Shown: positions 9,064 through 20,390, counted from the stretch's first letter. The stretch is DNA of 64,000 nucleotides from Streptomyces sp. RB17 (GCF_009604455.1 NZ_WEGL01000007.1:124001-188000); one strand, 5' to 3'. Notes: generated from the letters alone by a model not told the origin. Translations and numbers: made by a program.

Positions 9064-9558
9064 ATGCACCCCGACCGCACCTCCACCACCCGCTTCCCCG
9101 TACTCGTCGACGCCGCCCTGCGCGCCGCCGGCTGGCAACCCGGACGCTGGGACATAAAACAGGCAGAAATCTGGGCCGACACCCTGCGTGAGCACACCTC
9201 ACCCGCCGGACACCGGCACACCGTCTTCCCCGCCGCCGTCGAAGCCTGGGCCGAATTCGGCGGCCTCACCATCACCCCCAGCGGCCCCGGCCGCCAGATC
9301 GCCCCCGCCACCCTCCACCTCGACCCCCTCCACGGCCTCCACCACGCCCGCACCCTCGGCGACCTCGGCCGCGCCCTCGGCACCGAACTCTGCCCCCTCG
9401 GCACCGAGACCGACACCGCCGCCGTCCTCGCCATCGACGCCGAAGGCCGCGTCTACACCCTCGACCACACCGGCGACTGGTACGCCGGCCCCGACATCGA
9501 CCACGCCCTCACCACCCTCATCACCGGCATCGAACCCGTACGACTCACCGCGGGCTGA
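9064..9558 (+). CDS. SUKH-3 family immunity-type protein
   Basis: The protein has 164 residues and matches SUKH-3 in overall pattern: an RFPVLVDAALRAAGWQPGRWD opening, a central EFGGL, LGTELCPLGTE, and a C-terminal DEEG-like turn given here as IDAEGRVYTLDHTGDWYAGPDIDHAL. SUKH-3 proteins are commonly the immunity partners of YwqJ deaminases, and it lies directly behind such a gene on the same strand, so neutralising or binding that protein is the natural inference. There is no membrane segment. It is convergent with the histidine kinase gene 16 bp away. Confidence 0.82.
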   Translation: MHPDRTSTTRFPVLVDAALRAAGWQPGRWDIKQAEIWADTLREHTSPAGHRHTVFPAAVEAWAEFGGLTITPSGPGRQIAPATLHLDPLHGLHHARTLGDLGRALGTELCPLGTETDTAAVLAIDAEGRVYTLDHTGDWYAGPDIDHALTTLITGIEPVRLTAG

Positions 9559-9574
9559 CACACCGAGAGCGGCC

Positions 9575-10888
9575 CTACGCCGCCGGAATCACCGCCGACA
9601 CCCGGAAACCCCCCGCATCCGTCGGCCCCGACACGAACACACCACCCAGCGCCACAACCCGCTCACGCATCCCCACCAGGCCGTTCCCACCCGACGGCAA
9701 CCCCGCCGCCGACGCCGACGCCGGCTCCGGCGGCGGCTCGTTCTCCACCTGCATCGCGATCTCCGACACCCGATGCGCCAACCGCACATGCGTCTTCGCA
9801 CCCGCCGCGTGCTTGTGCACGTTCGTCAACGCCTCCTGCACCACCCGGTACGCCGTCTGCTCGACCCGCGCCGCATACGAGCGCACCTCCCCCTCCACCG
9901 ACAGCACCACGACCATCCCCGCAGCCGCCGACTGCCCGACCAACTCCTCCAACTCCGACAGACACGGCCCGTCCACCGCACCCTCTGCCTCGGCCACCCG
10001 GGAAGCCGCAGCCGCAGCCGCCTGCCCCACCGCCGCCAACGGCACCCGCGGAGCACGCCGCACCGGATCCTCCCCCGCCCGCAGCACCCCCAGCATCTCC
10101 CGCAACTCGGTCAACGCCTGCCGCCCCATGTCCCCCACCAGCGCCGCGTTCCGCACCGCCTTCTCGGGATCCTTCCGCGCCACCGCCTGCAACGCGGCGG
10201 CATGCACCACCATCAGGCTCACCCGATGCGCGACCACGTCATGCATCTCCCGCGCGATCCGAGTCCGCTCCTCGTTCCTCGCCCACTCGGCCCGCTCCTC
10301 CGCCCGCTCCGCGAGCAACTGAAGCTCCCGCTCCAGACTGTCCGCCCGCTCCCGCAAGCTCTCCATCAACCGCCGCCGCGCCCCCACGTACAAACCCAGC
10401 AGCACCGGCGGAGCCGTCAGCCCCAACGCCGTCGCCACCGCCGCGAACGGCACGAACCAGTCACCCAGCGTCAGATCGCCCCGCGCCATGTCCTGCCGCA
10501 CCCGCACGAACGTCACGACCGCCGTCCCCACCAACGACATCCCCGCCAGCGCCCCGATGACCCGCCTCGGCAGCTCACACGCGGCGAGCGTGTACAGGCC
10601 GACGACCCCCAGCAGGAACCCCATCTGCGCGGGCGTGATCGCGATCGCGACCAGCACGACGGCGATCGGCCACTTCCGTCGCACCAGCAGCACGGAGCCG
10701 GCGATCACCCCGAAAACGATCCCCACCGCCATCGGAATACCGGCATCCCGGGCGAACGGAACACCCTCCGCGCCGCACTCCACAGCCGACACCAGCGCGA
10801 GACTCCCGTCGAGCGCCGCGCTACGCCACCTGGCCCACCACCACGGCCCGGTCAGGGCCGTGGCGTGCTCTTCCCCCGTCATGGTCAT
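9575..10888 (-). CDS. Orphan NarL/DesK-type sensor histidine kinase
   Basis: This is a 437-residue protein with about five or six N-terminal membrane segments (residues ~50-170), a short coiled coil and a HisKA_3 domain with REMHDVVAHR around the phospho-acceptor His216. A HATPase module follows, with the N-box QEALTNVHKHA and GNGLVGMRERV near the C terminus. Such kinases phosphorylate a LuxR-type response regulator, which is normally encoded next door. None is adjacent here, so it is an orphan or works with a distant regulator. The start near 10888 is tentative because several in-frame starts are close together. Confidence 0.85.
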   Translation of the reverse strand: MTMTGEEHATALTGPWWWARWRSAALDGSLALVSAVECGAEGVPFARDAGIPMAVGIVFGVIAGSVLLVRRKWPIAVVLVAIAITPAQMGFLLGVVGLYTLAACELPRRVIGALAGMSLVGTAVVTFVRVRQDMARGDLTLGDWFVPFAAVATALGLTAPPVLLGLYVGARRRLMESLRERADSLERELQLLAERAEERAEWARNEERTRIAREMHDVVAHRVSLMVVHAAALQAVARKDPEKAVRNAALVGDMGRQALTELREMLGVLRAGEDPVRRAPRVPLAAVGQAAAAAASRVAEAEGAVDGPCLSELEELVGQSAAAGMVVVLSVEGEVRSYAARVEQTAYRVVQEALTNVHKHAAGAKTHVRLAHRVSEIAMQVENEPPPEPASASAAGLPSGGNGLVGMRERVVALGGVFVSGPTDAGGFRVSAVIPAA

Positions 10889-11048
10889 GCCTCCAGCCTA
10901 CGGGCGAGGGCTGCGGCTTTTCCGGTGACTTTCACCGACCTCCACACACCACACTCCGTAACCGGACGACCTCGAAACCCACCGGAATCACTCGAACTGG
11001 TGAACCCTTCCCGTTCGACCCTGGAACGGATCATTCCGGCCGGACGGT

Positions 11049-11915
11049 ATGCCCATGGCACATTCACACAGCAAATACGCCGACTTCGAGGTACTGCGGG
11101 AGCAGGCGGTCACCCTGCGCCGGGCCGGCTACAGCCTCCGGCAGATCCGGGACGAGCTGAAGATCTTCAACAACGACATCCTCAACCAGCTGGTGAAGGG
11201 GGAACCGCCGCCGGAGTGGACGAAGCGCCCGAACGCGAAGGACGACGTAAGGGCGAAGGCCCGCGAGCTACGGCTCCAGGGCTGGACCTACGACCAGATC
11301 GAGGCGGAGCTGGGGTGCTCGCGGAGTTCCGTGTCGCTGTGGGTGCGGGATCTTCCGAGGCCTGAACCGCGGTACACACCGGAGGAGCACCGCGCGCTCA
11401 TGCGAGAGGGCCTGGCAAGGCGCCGAGCCACAGAGCGGGAGAAGCGCGAGGAGACCAAGGGGGCTGCGCTGCGAGAGATCAGCGAACTCACCGATCGGGA
11501 GCTCTTCATGGTGGGCATCGCGCTCTACTGGGCAGAAGGCTCGAAGAGCAAGCCGTACGACCGCCGCGAGCGCGCGATCTTCGTCAACAGCGACCCCGGC
11601 GTGATCAAGACCTACCTGGCCTGGCTGGACCTGCTCGAGGTGGACCGCGAGCGCCTGTCTTTCCGGCTTCTCATCCACGAGTCGGCGGACGTCGAGGCGG
11701 CTCACCGCTTCTGGGCGGCCGTCACCGACATCGACACGTCGGTCTTCGCCAAGCCGACGCTGAAGAAGCACAACCCGAAGACCGTCCGTAAGAACACCGG
11801 GGACGACTACCACGGGTGCCTGGTCATCGTCGTAGCCAGAAGCGCCCACTTGTACAACCGCATCGAGGGCTGGTGGAACGGAATCGTGGCCCATGCTGAG
11901 GCACGTCTCGGGTAA
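11049..11915 (+). CDS. HTH protein with LAGLIDADG-like endonuclease fold
   Basis: The 288-residue protein begins with two helix-turn-helix-like segments (residues 20-48, LRRAGYSLRQIRDEL; 68-100, LRLQGWTYDQIEAELGCSRSSVSLWV). It continues with VGIALYWAEGSK (155-166), which resembles a LAGLIDADG helix of the kind seen in homing endonucleases. A second half (IFVNSDPGVIKTYLAWLD, LYNRIEGWWNGI) is compatible with the same fold. It ends 15 bp before the tRNA-Gln gene on the same strand. Similar hypothetical proteins are widespread in Streptomyces. Activity and target are unknown; nuclease function is inferred from fold resemblance only. Confidence 0.65.
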   Translation: MPMAHSHSKYADFEVLREQAVTLRRAGYSLRQIRDELKIFNNDILNQLVKGEPPPEWTKRPNAKDDVRAKARELRLQGWTYDQIEAELGCSRSSVSLWVRDLPRPEPRYTPEEHRALMREGLARRRATEREKREETKGAALREISELTDRELFMVGIALYWAEGSKSKPYDRRERAIFVNSDPGVIKTYLAWLDLLEVDRERLSFRLLIHESADVEAAHRFWAAVTDIDTSVFAKPTLKKHNPKTVRKNTGDDYHGCLVIVVARSAHLYNRIEGWWNGIVAHAEARLG

Positions 11916-11930
11916 GGTCTGGAGCGCTGT

Positions 11931-12006
11931 TCCCCCGTGGTGTAACTGGCAGCACACTGGTTTTTGGTACCAGCAGGACAAGGTTCGAATCCTTGCGGGG
12001 GAGCCA
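11931..12006 (+). tRNA. tRNA-Gln (anticodon TTG)
   Basis: A full cloverleaf can be drawn. The acceptor arms TCCCCCG and CGGGGGA pair over 7 bp. The anticodon stem is CTGGT/ACCAG with loop TTTTGGT, giving anticodon TTG at 11964-11966. A T arm with GGTTCGAATCC follows, then discriminator G and an encoded CCA at 12004-12006. It reads CAA and wobbles to CAG. Confidence 0.95.
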
Positions 12007-12026
12007 CAGCACACAAACCCTAGGTT

Positions 12027-12061
12027 CGGGCCCTGACCGGCATCGCCCCCGTCAGGGCCCG
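12027..12061 (+). terminator. Hairpin after tRNA-Gln
   Basis: CGGGCCCTGAC pairs with GTCAGGGCCCG across a 13-base loop, 20 bp after the tRNA and ahead of glmU. Confidence 0.65.
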
Positions 12062-12136
12062 CTCTCACCTCCCCCAAGAAACACCCCGGTATCCTGCGGC
12101 TGTCACCCCCACCACCCACAGCCGAAGGGCAACCCC

Positions 12137-13585
12137 GTGAGCGCCATCCGCCCGGCAGCCGTCGTCGTTCTCGCAGCGGGTGAGGGCACCCGTATGAAGT
12201 CGGCCACACCGAAGGTCCTGCACGAGATCTGTGGCCGTTCCCTCGTGGGCCATGTGCTGGCCGCCGCCCGTGAGTTGGATCCGGAGAACCTGGTCGTGGT
12301 CGTGGGCCACGCCCGGGAGCAGGTCGCCGCCCACCTCGCGGAGATCGACCCGGGCACCAGGACTGCCGTGCAGGCGGAGCAGAACGGCACGGGGCACGCC
12401 GTACGCATGGGTCTGGAGCAGCTGGGCGGGGCCGTCGACGGGACTGTCGTGGTCGTGTGCGGGGACACGCCGCTGCTGACCGCCGAGACGCTGAGGCAGC
12501 TCGCGGAGACGCACGCCGCCGACGGCAATGCCGTGACCGTGCTGACGGCCGAGGTGCCGGACGCGACGGGGTACGGCCGGATCATCCGGGACGAGGTGAC
12601 CGGTGCTGTCACCGCGATCGTGGAGCACAAGGACGCGACCGACGCCCAGCGGTCGATCCGGGAGATCAACAGCGGGGTGTTCGCGTTCGACGGGCAGTTG
12701 CTGGCGGACGCGCTGAAGAAGGTGCGTACGGACAACAGCCAGGGTGAGGAGTACCTCACCGATGTGCTGGGGATCCTGCGTGAGGCCGGGCATCGGGTCG
12801 GGGCCTCCGTGGCCGGTGATCACCGGGAGATCGCGGGGATCAACAACCGGGTGCAGTTGGCCGAGGCGCGCCGGATCCTGAACGACCGGCTGCTGACCGC
12901 GGCCATGCTCGGCGGTGTCACCGTCGTCGATCCCGCTTCCACCTGGGTGGATGTGACGGTCACCTTCGAGCGGGATGTCGTCGTGCTTCCGAACACGCTG
13001 CTCACCGGGTCGACGCACCTCGGTGAGGGGGCCGAGGTGGGTCCGAACAGCCGGCTGAGGGACACGCAGGTGGGCGCGGGGGCGCGGGTGGACAACACGG
13101 TGTCGGACGGGGCCGTGGTCGGGCCGGAGGCGTCCGTGGGGCCGTACGCCTATCTCCGTCCTGGGACCCGGCTCGGTACCAAGGGCAAGATCGGGACGTA
13201 CGTCGAGACGAAGAACGCCTCGATCGGTGAGGGGACGAAGGTGCCGCATCTGTCGTACGTGGGTGACGCGACGATCGGTGAGTACACGAACATCGGGGCG
13301 GCGAGTGTGTTCGTGAACTATGACGGGGAGCACAAGCACCACACGACCGTGGGGTCGCATTGCAAGACGGGGTCGGACAACATGTTTGTGGCTCCTGTCA
13401 CGGTCGGGGACGGTGCGTACACCGCCGCCGGGTCTGTGATCACGAAGGATGTGCCGCCCGGTTCGCTGGCCGTGGCCCGTGGTCAGCAGCGGAATATCGA
13501 GGGTTGGGTGGCTCGGAAGCGTCCGGGGAGCGCGGCGGCGAAGGCGGCTGAGGCGGCGTCCCGGAGGGGCGAGAGCGAGGACTGA
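12137..13585 (+). CDS. glmU: Bifunctional UDP-N-acetylglucosamine diphosphorylase / glucosamine-1-phosphate N-acetyltransferase
   Basis: GlmU acetylates glucosamine-1-phosphate and then uridylates it, giving UDP-GlcNAc for peptidoglycan. The 482-residue protein has the nucleotidyltransferase signature LAAGEGTRMKSATPKVL at about residues 12-28, a NGTGHA uridine-binding segment, and a C-terminal left-handed beta-helix of hexapeptide repeats (~265-450) with the acetyltransferase site GAASVFVNYDGEHKHHT. The GTG at 12137 gives the expected family N terminus; upstream in-frame codons run into the tRNA. It is followed by prs on the same strand, the usual actinobacterial pairing. Confidence 0.97.
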   Translation: MSAIRPAAVVVLAAGEGTRMKSATPKVLHEICGRSLVGHVLAAARELDPENLVVVVGHAREQVAAHLAEIDPGTRTAVQAEQNGTGHAVRMGLEQLGGAVDGTVVVVCGDTPLLTAETLRQLAETHAADGNAVTVLTAEVPDATGYGRIIRDEVTGAVTAIVEHKDATDAQRSIREINSGVFAFDGQLLADALKKVRTDNSQGEEYLTDVLGILREAGHRVGASVAGDHREIAGINNRVQLAEARRILNDRLLTAAMLGGVTVVDPASTWVDVTVTFERDVVVLPNTLLTGSTHLGEGAEVGPNSRLRDTQVGAGARVDNTVSDGAVVGPEASVGPYAYLRPGTRLGTKGKIGTYVETKNASIGEGTKVPHLSYVGDATIGEYTNIGAASVFVNYDGEHKHHTTVGSHCKTGSDNMFVAPVTVGDGAYTAAGSVITKDVPPGSLAVARGQQRNIEGWVARKRPGSAAAKAAEAASRRGESED

Positions 13586-13738
13586 CCGGAAACGGGTACG
13601 TCAAACACGGCGTACCGTGATAAGTGCACATCCGCACGCGTGCACCCGCACCCTTACCAGCGGATACGGCCTTCCATGCCCTGACGGGGGGTCGTTGAGC
13701 AGTCGGCTGGCTGAGACAACCTCTGAGGAGACAGTGCT

Positions 13739-14719
13739 GTGACCGGGATCAAGACGACCGGCGAGAAGAAGTTGATGTTCTTCTCCGGCCGCGCCCACCC
13801 CGAGCTTGCCGAGGAGGTCGCCCAGCAGCTGGGTGTCGGGGTCGTCCCGACGAAGGCCTTCGACTTCGCGAACGGTGAGATCTACGTCCGTTATCAGGAG
13901 TCGGCGCGTGGTGCGGACTGCTTTGTGATCCAGAGCCACACGGCTCCGATCAATCAGTGGATCATGGAGCAGTTGATCATGATCGACGCGCTGAAGCGTG
14001 CGTCGGCTCGCTCCATCACGGTGATTGTGCCGTTCTACGGTTACGCGCGGCAGGACAAGAAGCACCGGGGTCGTGAACCTATTTCGGCGCGTCTGATCGC
14101 CGATCTGATGAAGACGGCGGGGGCGGACCGGCTTCTGACGGTGGATCTGCACACGGATCAGATCCAGGGTTTCTTCGACGGGCCGGTGGATCATCTGTTC
14201 GCGCTGCCGCTGCTCGCCGATTACGTGGGCGAGAAGGTGGACCGGGACAAGCTGACGGTGGTGTCGCCGGACGCGGGGCGGGTGCGGGTCGCGGACCGCT
14301 GGTGCGACCGGTTGGGTGCGCCGCTGGCGATCGTGCACAAGCGGCGTGACAAGGATGTGGCGAACCAGGTGACCGTCCACGAGGTCGTGGGTGAGGTCAA
14401 GGGCCGGGTGTGTGTCCTCGTCGACGACATGATCGACACTGGTGGCACCATCTGTGCCGCCGCCGATGCGCTGTTCGCGCATGGTGCGGAGGATGTCATC
14501 GTCACAGCGACGCACGGTGTGCTGTCCGGCCCCGCCGCGGACCGGCTGAAGAACTCCCGCGTCAGTGAGTTCGTGTTCACGAACACGCTGCCGACGCCGG
14601 CGGAGCTGGGCCGGGATCTGGACAAGATCAGGGTGCTGTCGATCGCTCCGACGATCGCGAGTGCGGTGCGTGAGGTGTTCGAGGACGGTTCGGTGACGAG
14701 CCTGTTCGACGAGCAGTGA
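13739..14719 (+). CDS. prs: Ribose-phosphate diphosphokinase (PRPP synthetase)
   Basis: The enzyme makes PRPP from ribose-5-phosphate and ATP for purine, pyrimidine, His and Trp synthesis. The 326-residue protein carries the FFSGRAHPELAEEV opening, the ATP-binding YARQDKKHRGREPIS segment and the PRPP-binding loop VCVLVDDMIDTGGT (~residues 222-235). The start is GTG 13739 with GAGGAG upstream. The 153-bp leader separating it from glmU is long enough for its own promoter. Length and motifs are those of an ordinary class I enzyme. Confidence 0.97.
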   Translation: MTGIKTTGEKKLMFFSGRAHPELAEEVAQQLGVGVVPTKAFDFANGEIYVRYQESARGADCFVIQSHTAPINQWIMEQLIMIDALKRASARSITVIVPFYGYARQDKKHRGREPISARLIADLMKTAGADRLLTVDLHTDQIQGFFDGPVDHLFALPLLADYVGEKVDRDKLTVVSPDAGRVRVADRWCDRLGAPLAIVHKRRDKDVANQVTVHEVVGEVKGRVCVLVDDMIDTGGTICAAADALFAHGAEDVIVTATHGVLSGPAADRLKNSRVSEFVFTNTLPTPAELGRDLDKIRVLSIAPTIASAVREVFEDGSVTSLFDEQ

Positions 14720-14919
14720 GGTTTCTGCGCCGGCTGCGCTGACCGCGGCTGAAGATCCTTTTGGGTGCGGCCTCCCTGTCCGAGTAGACTGCTTCAGTTG
14801 CTCGGCGAGGGAGGCCGTACTCGTGTGTACGGCGGTCCGTTATCGACGCGCTCTTCGTAGCAGGCCGTTCGTGGCCGGGTGACCACGTCCGTTCCGAGTT
14901 CCTACGAGGAGTGATCATT

Positions 14920-15516
14920 ATGTCCGAGGTGAAGCTCGCCGCCGAGACCCGTACCGAGTTCGGCAAGGGTGCGGCTCGTCGCATCCGCCGTGACAACAAG
15001 GTTCCGGTTGTTCTGTACGGCCACGGCACCGACCCGGTGCACCTGACCCTGCCGGGTCACGACCTGCTGCTGGCGCTGCGTACGCCGAACGTCCTGATCT
15101 CCCTGGACATCGACGGCAAGACCAACGAGCTGGCCATTCCGAAGGCCGTGCAGCGTGACGCGATCAAGGGCTTCCTGGAGCACGTGGACCTGCTGCTGGT
15201 CAAGCGTGGCGAGAAGGTCACGGTCGAGATCCCGGTGCACACCGAGGGCGAGCTGGCCCCGGGTGGCAACCTGCTGGAGCACGTCCTGAACGCGCTGCCG
15301 GTCGAGGCCGAGGCCACGCACATCCCCGAGGCCGTCACCGTCTCCGTCGAGGGCCTGGCGGCCGGTGCCTCCATCCTCGCCAAGGACATCACCCTCCCGA
15401 ACGGCACCACGCTGGCCGTCGAGGAGGACGCTGTCGTTCTGCAGGTCCTGGCCGCGCAGGCCGAGGAGGCCGAGGGCGAGGAGGCCGCCGAGGGCGAAGA
15501 GGTCGCCGAGGCCTGA
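14920..15516 (+). CDS. rplY: 50S ribosomal protein L25/general stress protein Ctc
   Basis: The protein has 198 residues, the two-domain Ctc/TL5 form. An N-terminal L25 5S-rRNA-binding domain (MSEVKLAAETRTEFGKGAAR, VPVVLYGHG) is followed by the beta-rich TL5 C-terminal domain (EAVTVSVEGLAAGASILAKDI) and a Glu/Ala-rich acidic tail. ATG 14920 is preferred to GTG 14911 because the GAGGA site at 14906-14910 is nine bases from the ATG but abuts the GTG. It binds 5S rRNA in the central protuberance. Pth follows, as in most actinobacteria. Confidence 0.96.
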   Translation: MSEVKLAAETRTEFGKGAARRIRRDNKVPVVLYGHGTDPVHLTLPGHDLLLALRTPNVLISLDIDGKTNELAIPKAVQRDAIKGFLEHVDLLLVKRGEKVTVEIPVHTEGELAPGGNLLEHVLNALPVEAEATHIPEAVTVSVEGLAAGASILAKDITLPNGTTLAVEEDAVVLQVLAAQAEEAEGEEAAEGEEVAEA

Positions 15517-15540
15517 TCCTCGTCGTCGTCATCATCCGTT

Positions 15541-15575
15541 CAGCCGCTGCTCTCCCTCGCGGGGAGCGGCGGCTG
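15541..15575 (+). terminator. Hairpin after rplY
   Basis: CAGCCGCTGCTCTCC and GGGGAGCGGCGGCTG form a near-perfect 15-bp stem around a CTCGC loop, 24 bp after the rplY stop and just ahead of pth. It probably attenuates read-through. Confidence 0.65.
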
Positions 15576-15598
15576 GCGCGTATCAAGGAGACATGCAC

Positions 15599-16198
15599 GT
15601 GACCACTCCCGCCAGTAGTGATCCCTGGCTGATCGTCGGGCTCGGGAATCCCGGGCCGGAGTACGCCATGAACCGGCACAACGTCGGTTTCATGGTGGCG
15701 GACCTGCTCGCGGAGCGGATCGGGGGGAAGTTCAAGCGGGCGGGCAAGGCGCAGGCGCAGGTGCTGGAGGGGCGGATCGGTCCGGCGGGGCCGGCGAATC
15801 GGCGGGTGATCCTGGCGAAGCCGATGTCGTACATGAATCTGTCGGGTGGTCCGGTGAACGCGTTGAAGGACTTCTTCAGGGTGCCGGTGGCGAACGTGGT
15901 GGCCGTGCATGACGAGTTGGACATCGACTACGGGGTGCTGCGGCTGAAGCTGGGCGGTGGGGACAACGGGCACAACGGTCTGAAGTCGATGACGAAGGCG
16001 ATGGGTTCGGACTATCACCGGGTGCGGTTCGGGATCGGCCGGCCTCCGGGTCGTATGCAGGTGGCGGATTTCGTGCTGAAGGACTTCTCGTCGGGGGAGC
16101 GCAAGGAGCTGGACTACTTCGTGGATCGTGCGGCGGACGCGGTGGAGTGTCTGGTGATCGAGGGCCTGGAGCGGGCGCAGAGCGCGTACAACTCCTGA
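15599..16198 (+). CDS. pth: Peptidyl-tRNA hydrolase
   Basis: Pth releases peptides from peptidyl-tRNAs that drop off ribosomes. The ~199-residue protein has WLIVGLGNPGPEYAMNRHNVGF (catalytic His in RHNVG), AKPMSYMNLSGG, the acidic VVAVHDELDI segment and GDNGHNGLKSM, all hallmarks of the family. The GTG at 15599 lies eight bases after AAGGAG and is preferred; an ATG at 15593 is only two bases from it. It is located behind rplY, its usual partner. Confidence 0.95.
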   Translation: MTTPASSDPWLIVGLGNPGPEYAMNRHNVGFMVADLLAERIGGKFKRAGKAQAQVLEGRIGPAGPANRRVILAKPMSYMNLSGGPVNALKDFFRVPVANVVAVHDELDIDYGVLRLKLGGGDNGHNGLKSMTKAMGSDYHRVRFGIGRPPGRMQVADFVLKDFSSGERKELDYFVDRAADAVECLVIEGLERAQSAYNS

Positions 16199-16250
16199 CA
16201 TGTGCGGGTACGGCGGACAGCGAGGTTGACCACCCGCACGGGTATGGCCA

Positions 16251-16766
16251 ATGATCCCGGCCATGCCTGCCACCTCCAGCACTGCTCGCCAGGCCTCCGT
16301 GACCGCGTTGCGGTTCGGGCGGGTCGCGGTGATGGGCGCGCTCGCCGCGTTGATTCTGTTCGCCGGGGTGTGGGGTTCCTGGGGGACCGCGCAGCACGTG
16401 ATGCTGGCCAAGGGGCGGGAGCAGGGCACGGTGCGGGTGACCGCCTGTGCGGGCGATACGTGCAGCGGTGCGTTCACGCCGACGTCGGCGGGGGCGCGGG
16501 CACGCGCGCGTGTGGAGATCGCGGAGTCGGTGGCGGTGCGCAAGGGGCGGACGTACGACGTGGTGCTGAAGCCGGGTACGGCGGACGCGGTGCGCTCGGG
16601 TCCGGCGGGGATCCTGTATGCGTGGGTGCCGTTGGGCGGGGCGTTGTTGCTGGCGTCGGTGGTGGTGGCCGGCGGGATGCGGCTGACGCGGGTGGCGTGG
16701 GTGCTGGCGGGGTGCGGGGTGGCGTTGCTGACGGGGGCTTTTCTGGCGGTGTCCGCCGGTTCGTGA
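16251..16766 (+). CDS. Small membrane protein of unknown function
   Basis: This is a 171-residue protein with three hydrophobic segments: residues ~24-48 (VAVMGALAALILFAGVWGSW), ~124-145 and ~149-168. An Arg/Ala-rich extracytoplasmic loop with one CAGDTC pair lies between the first and second. The architecture suggests a loop anchored in the membrane. It could start at ATG 16251 or ATG 16263. I do not recognise the family; similar proteins occur beside pth in other Streptomyces. Confidence 0.6.
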   Translation: MIPAMPATSSTARQASVTALRFGRVAVMGALAALILFAGVWGSWGTAQHVMLAKGREQGTVRVTACAGDTCSGAFTPTSAGARARARVEIAESVAVRKGRTYDVVLKPGTADAVRSGPAGILYAWVPLGGALLLASVVVAGGMRLTRVAWVLAGCGVALLTGAFLAVSAGS

Positions 16767-16892
16767 CTCCGCGCGCCGGTGATGGCGGGCAGGTGTTGTG
16801 TCTTCGTGATTGACCCCGGGTCAGGCGGAGCCGGAAGCTGGGGCGCCCCCTCCACATCTTCCCCGTAGGCCTCTCGAAGATGGACCAGCCCC

Positions 16893-17588
16893 ATGCGTAC
16901 CCTCATCCGAGCCGGCGCGGTGTCCGCCGGCCTTTCGGCAGCGCTGTTCCTCGCCCCGGCGGCGCATGCCGCTCCCCCCGGTGACAACGGCGATGTGAAG
17001 ATCCACAAGTCCACGACGGACGAGTACGACCAGCGCAATGAGCCGCACGTGTGCTCGTTCTACCTGGACGCCTTCCACTTCGACGGCGGCCAGCAGGTCG
17101 ACTGGCACATCGAGGTGTGGGCCCCGACCGGTGGGACGAAGGGTTCGACGGTGAAGTCGGGTGCCCTGTCCCTGGACACGGACGGCCACGGCCGCACCGA
17201 GGACATGAGCCTGCCCGACGGGCACTACAAGCTGTTCTGGAACTTCGACGGCGAGAAGGGCGCGGCCAAGCACAAGGTGTTCTGGACGAACTGCCAGGAC
17301 TCCGGCGGCGGTGGCGGCACGCCGTCGTCGGGTCCGTCGTCGAGCGCGTCCCCCGCGCCGTCCTCGTCCTCGTCCCCGTCGTCGTCCGTGTCGCCGTCCT
17401 CGTCGGCCCCCGGTTCGTCGTCCTCGTCGTCTCCCGTTCCGTCCTCCTCGCCGTCCGCGCAGGGCGGTGGCGGTGGTCTCGCCGAGACCGGCAACGGTGT
17501 TCCGGTGGGTGCGCTGTCGGGTGTCGCGGCCGTGCTGATGGGCGCGGGCGGCTATCTGGTGGTGCGGCGCCGGAAGGCGCGTGGCTGA
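16893..17588 (+). CDS. LAETG-anchored cell-surface protein (sortase E substrate type)
   Basis: This 231-residue secreted protein has a signal peptide ending around AHA-A at residue 27. A ~110-residue globular domain follows (DAFHFDGGQQVDWHIEVWAPTGG, GHYKLFWNFDGEKGAAKHKVFW). A Ser/Pro/Gly-rich stalk covers ~130-190, and a C-terminal sorting signal has LAETG at ~196-200, a hydrophobic helix and RRRKARG. LAxTG is the class E motif used by actinobacterial sortases, so covalent attachment to peptidoglycan is expected. The function of the globular part is unknown; homologues are common Streptomyces surface proteins. Confidence 0.85.
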   Translation: MRTLIRAGAVSAGLSAALFLAPAAHAAPPGDNGDVKIHKSTTDEYDQRNEPHVCSFYLDAFHFDGGQQVDWHIEVWAPTGGTKGSTVKSGALSLDTDGHGRTEDMSLPDGHYKLFWNFDGEKGAAKHKVFWTNCQDSGGGGGTPSSGPSSSASPAPSSSSSPSSSVSPSSSAPGSSSSSSPVPSSSPSAQGGGGGLAETGNGVPVGALSGVAAVLMGAGGYLVVRRRKARG

Positions 17589-17604
17589 CCGGAGCCGGAA
17601 AGGG

Positions 17605-17640
17605 CGGTGCCCCCGGGGTCGTACGGCCTCGGGGGCACCG
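17605..17640. terminator. Bidirectional hairpin between the LAETG gene and ppc
   Basis: CGGTGCCCCCGGGG pairs with CCTCGGGGGCACCG (one G-T wobble) around a short loop. The two genes converge here with 69 bp between their stops, so the stem can serve both. Confidence 0.7.
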
Positions 17641-17657
17641 TCTGTTTCAGCGGCGGG

Positions 17658-20390
<2,733 letters not shown>

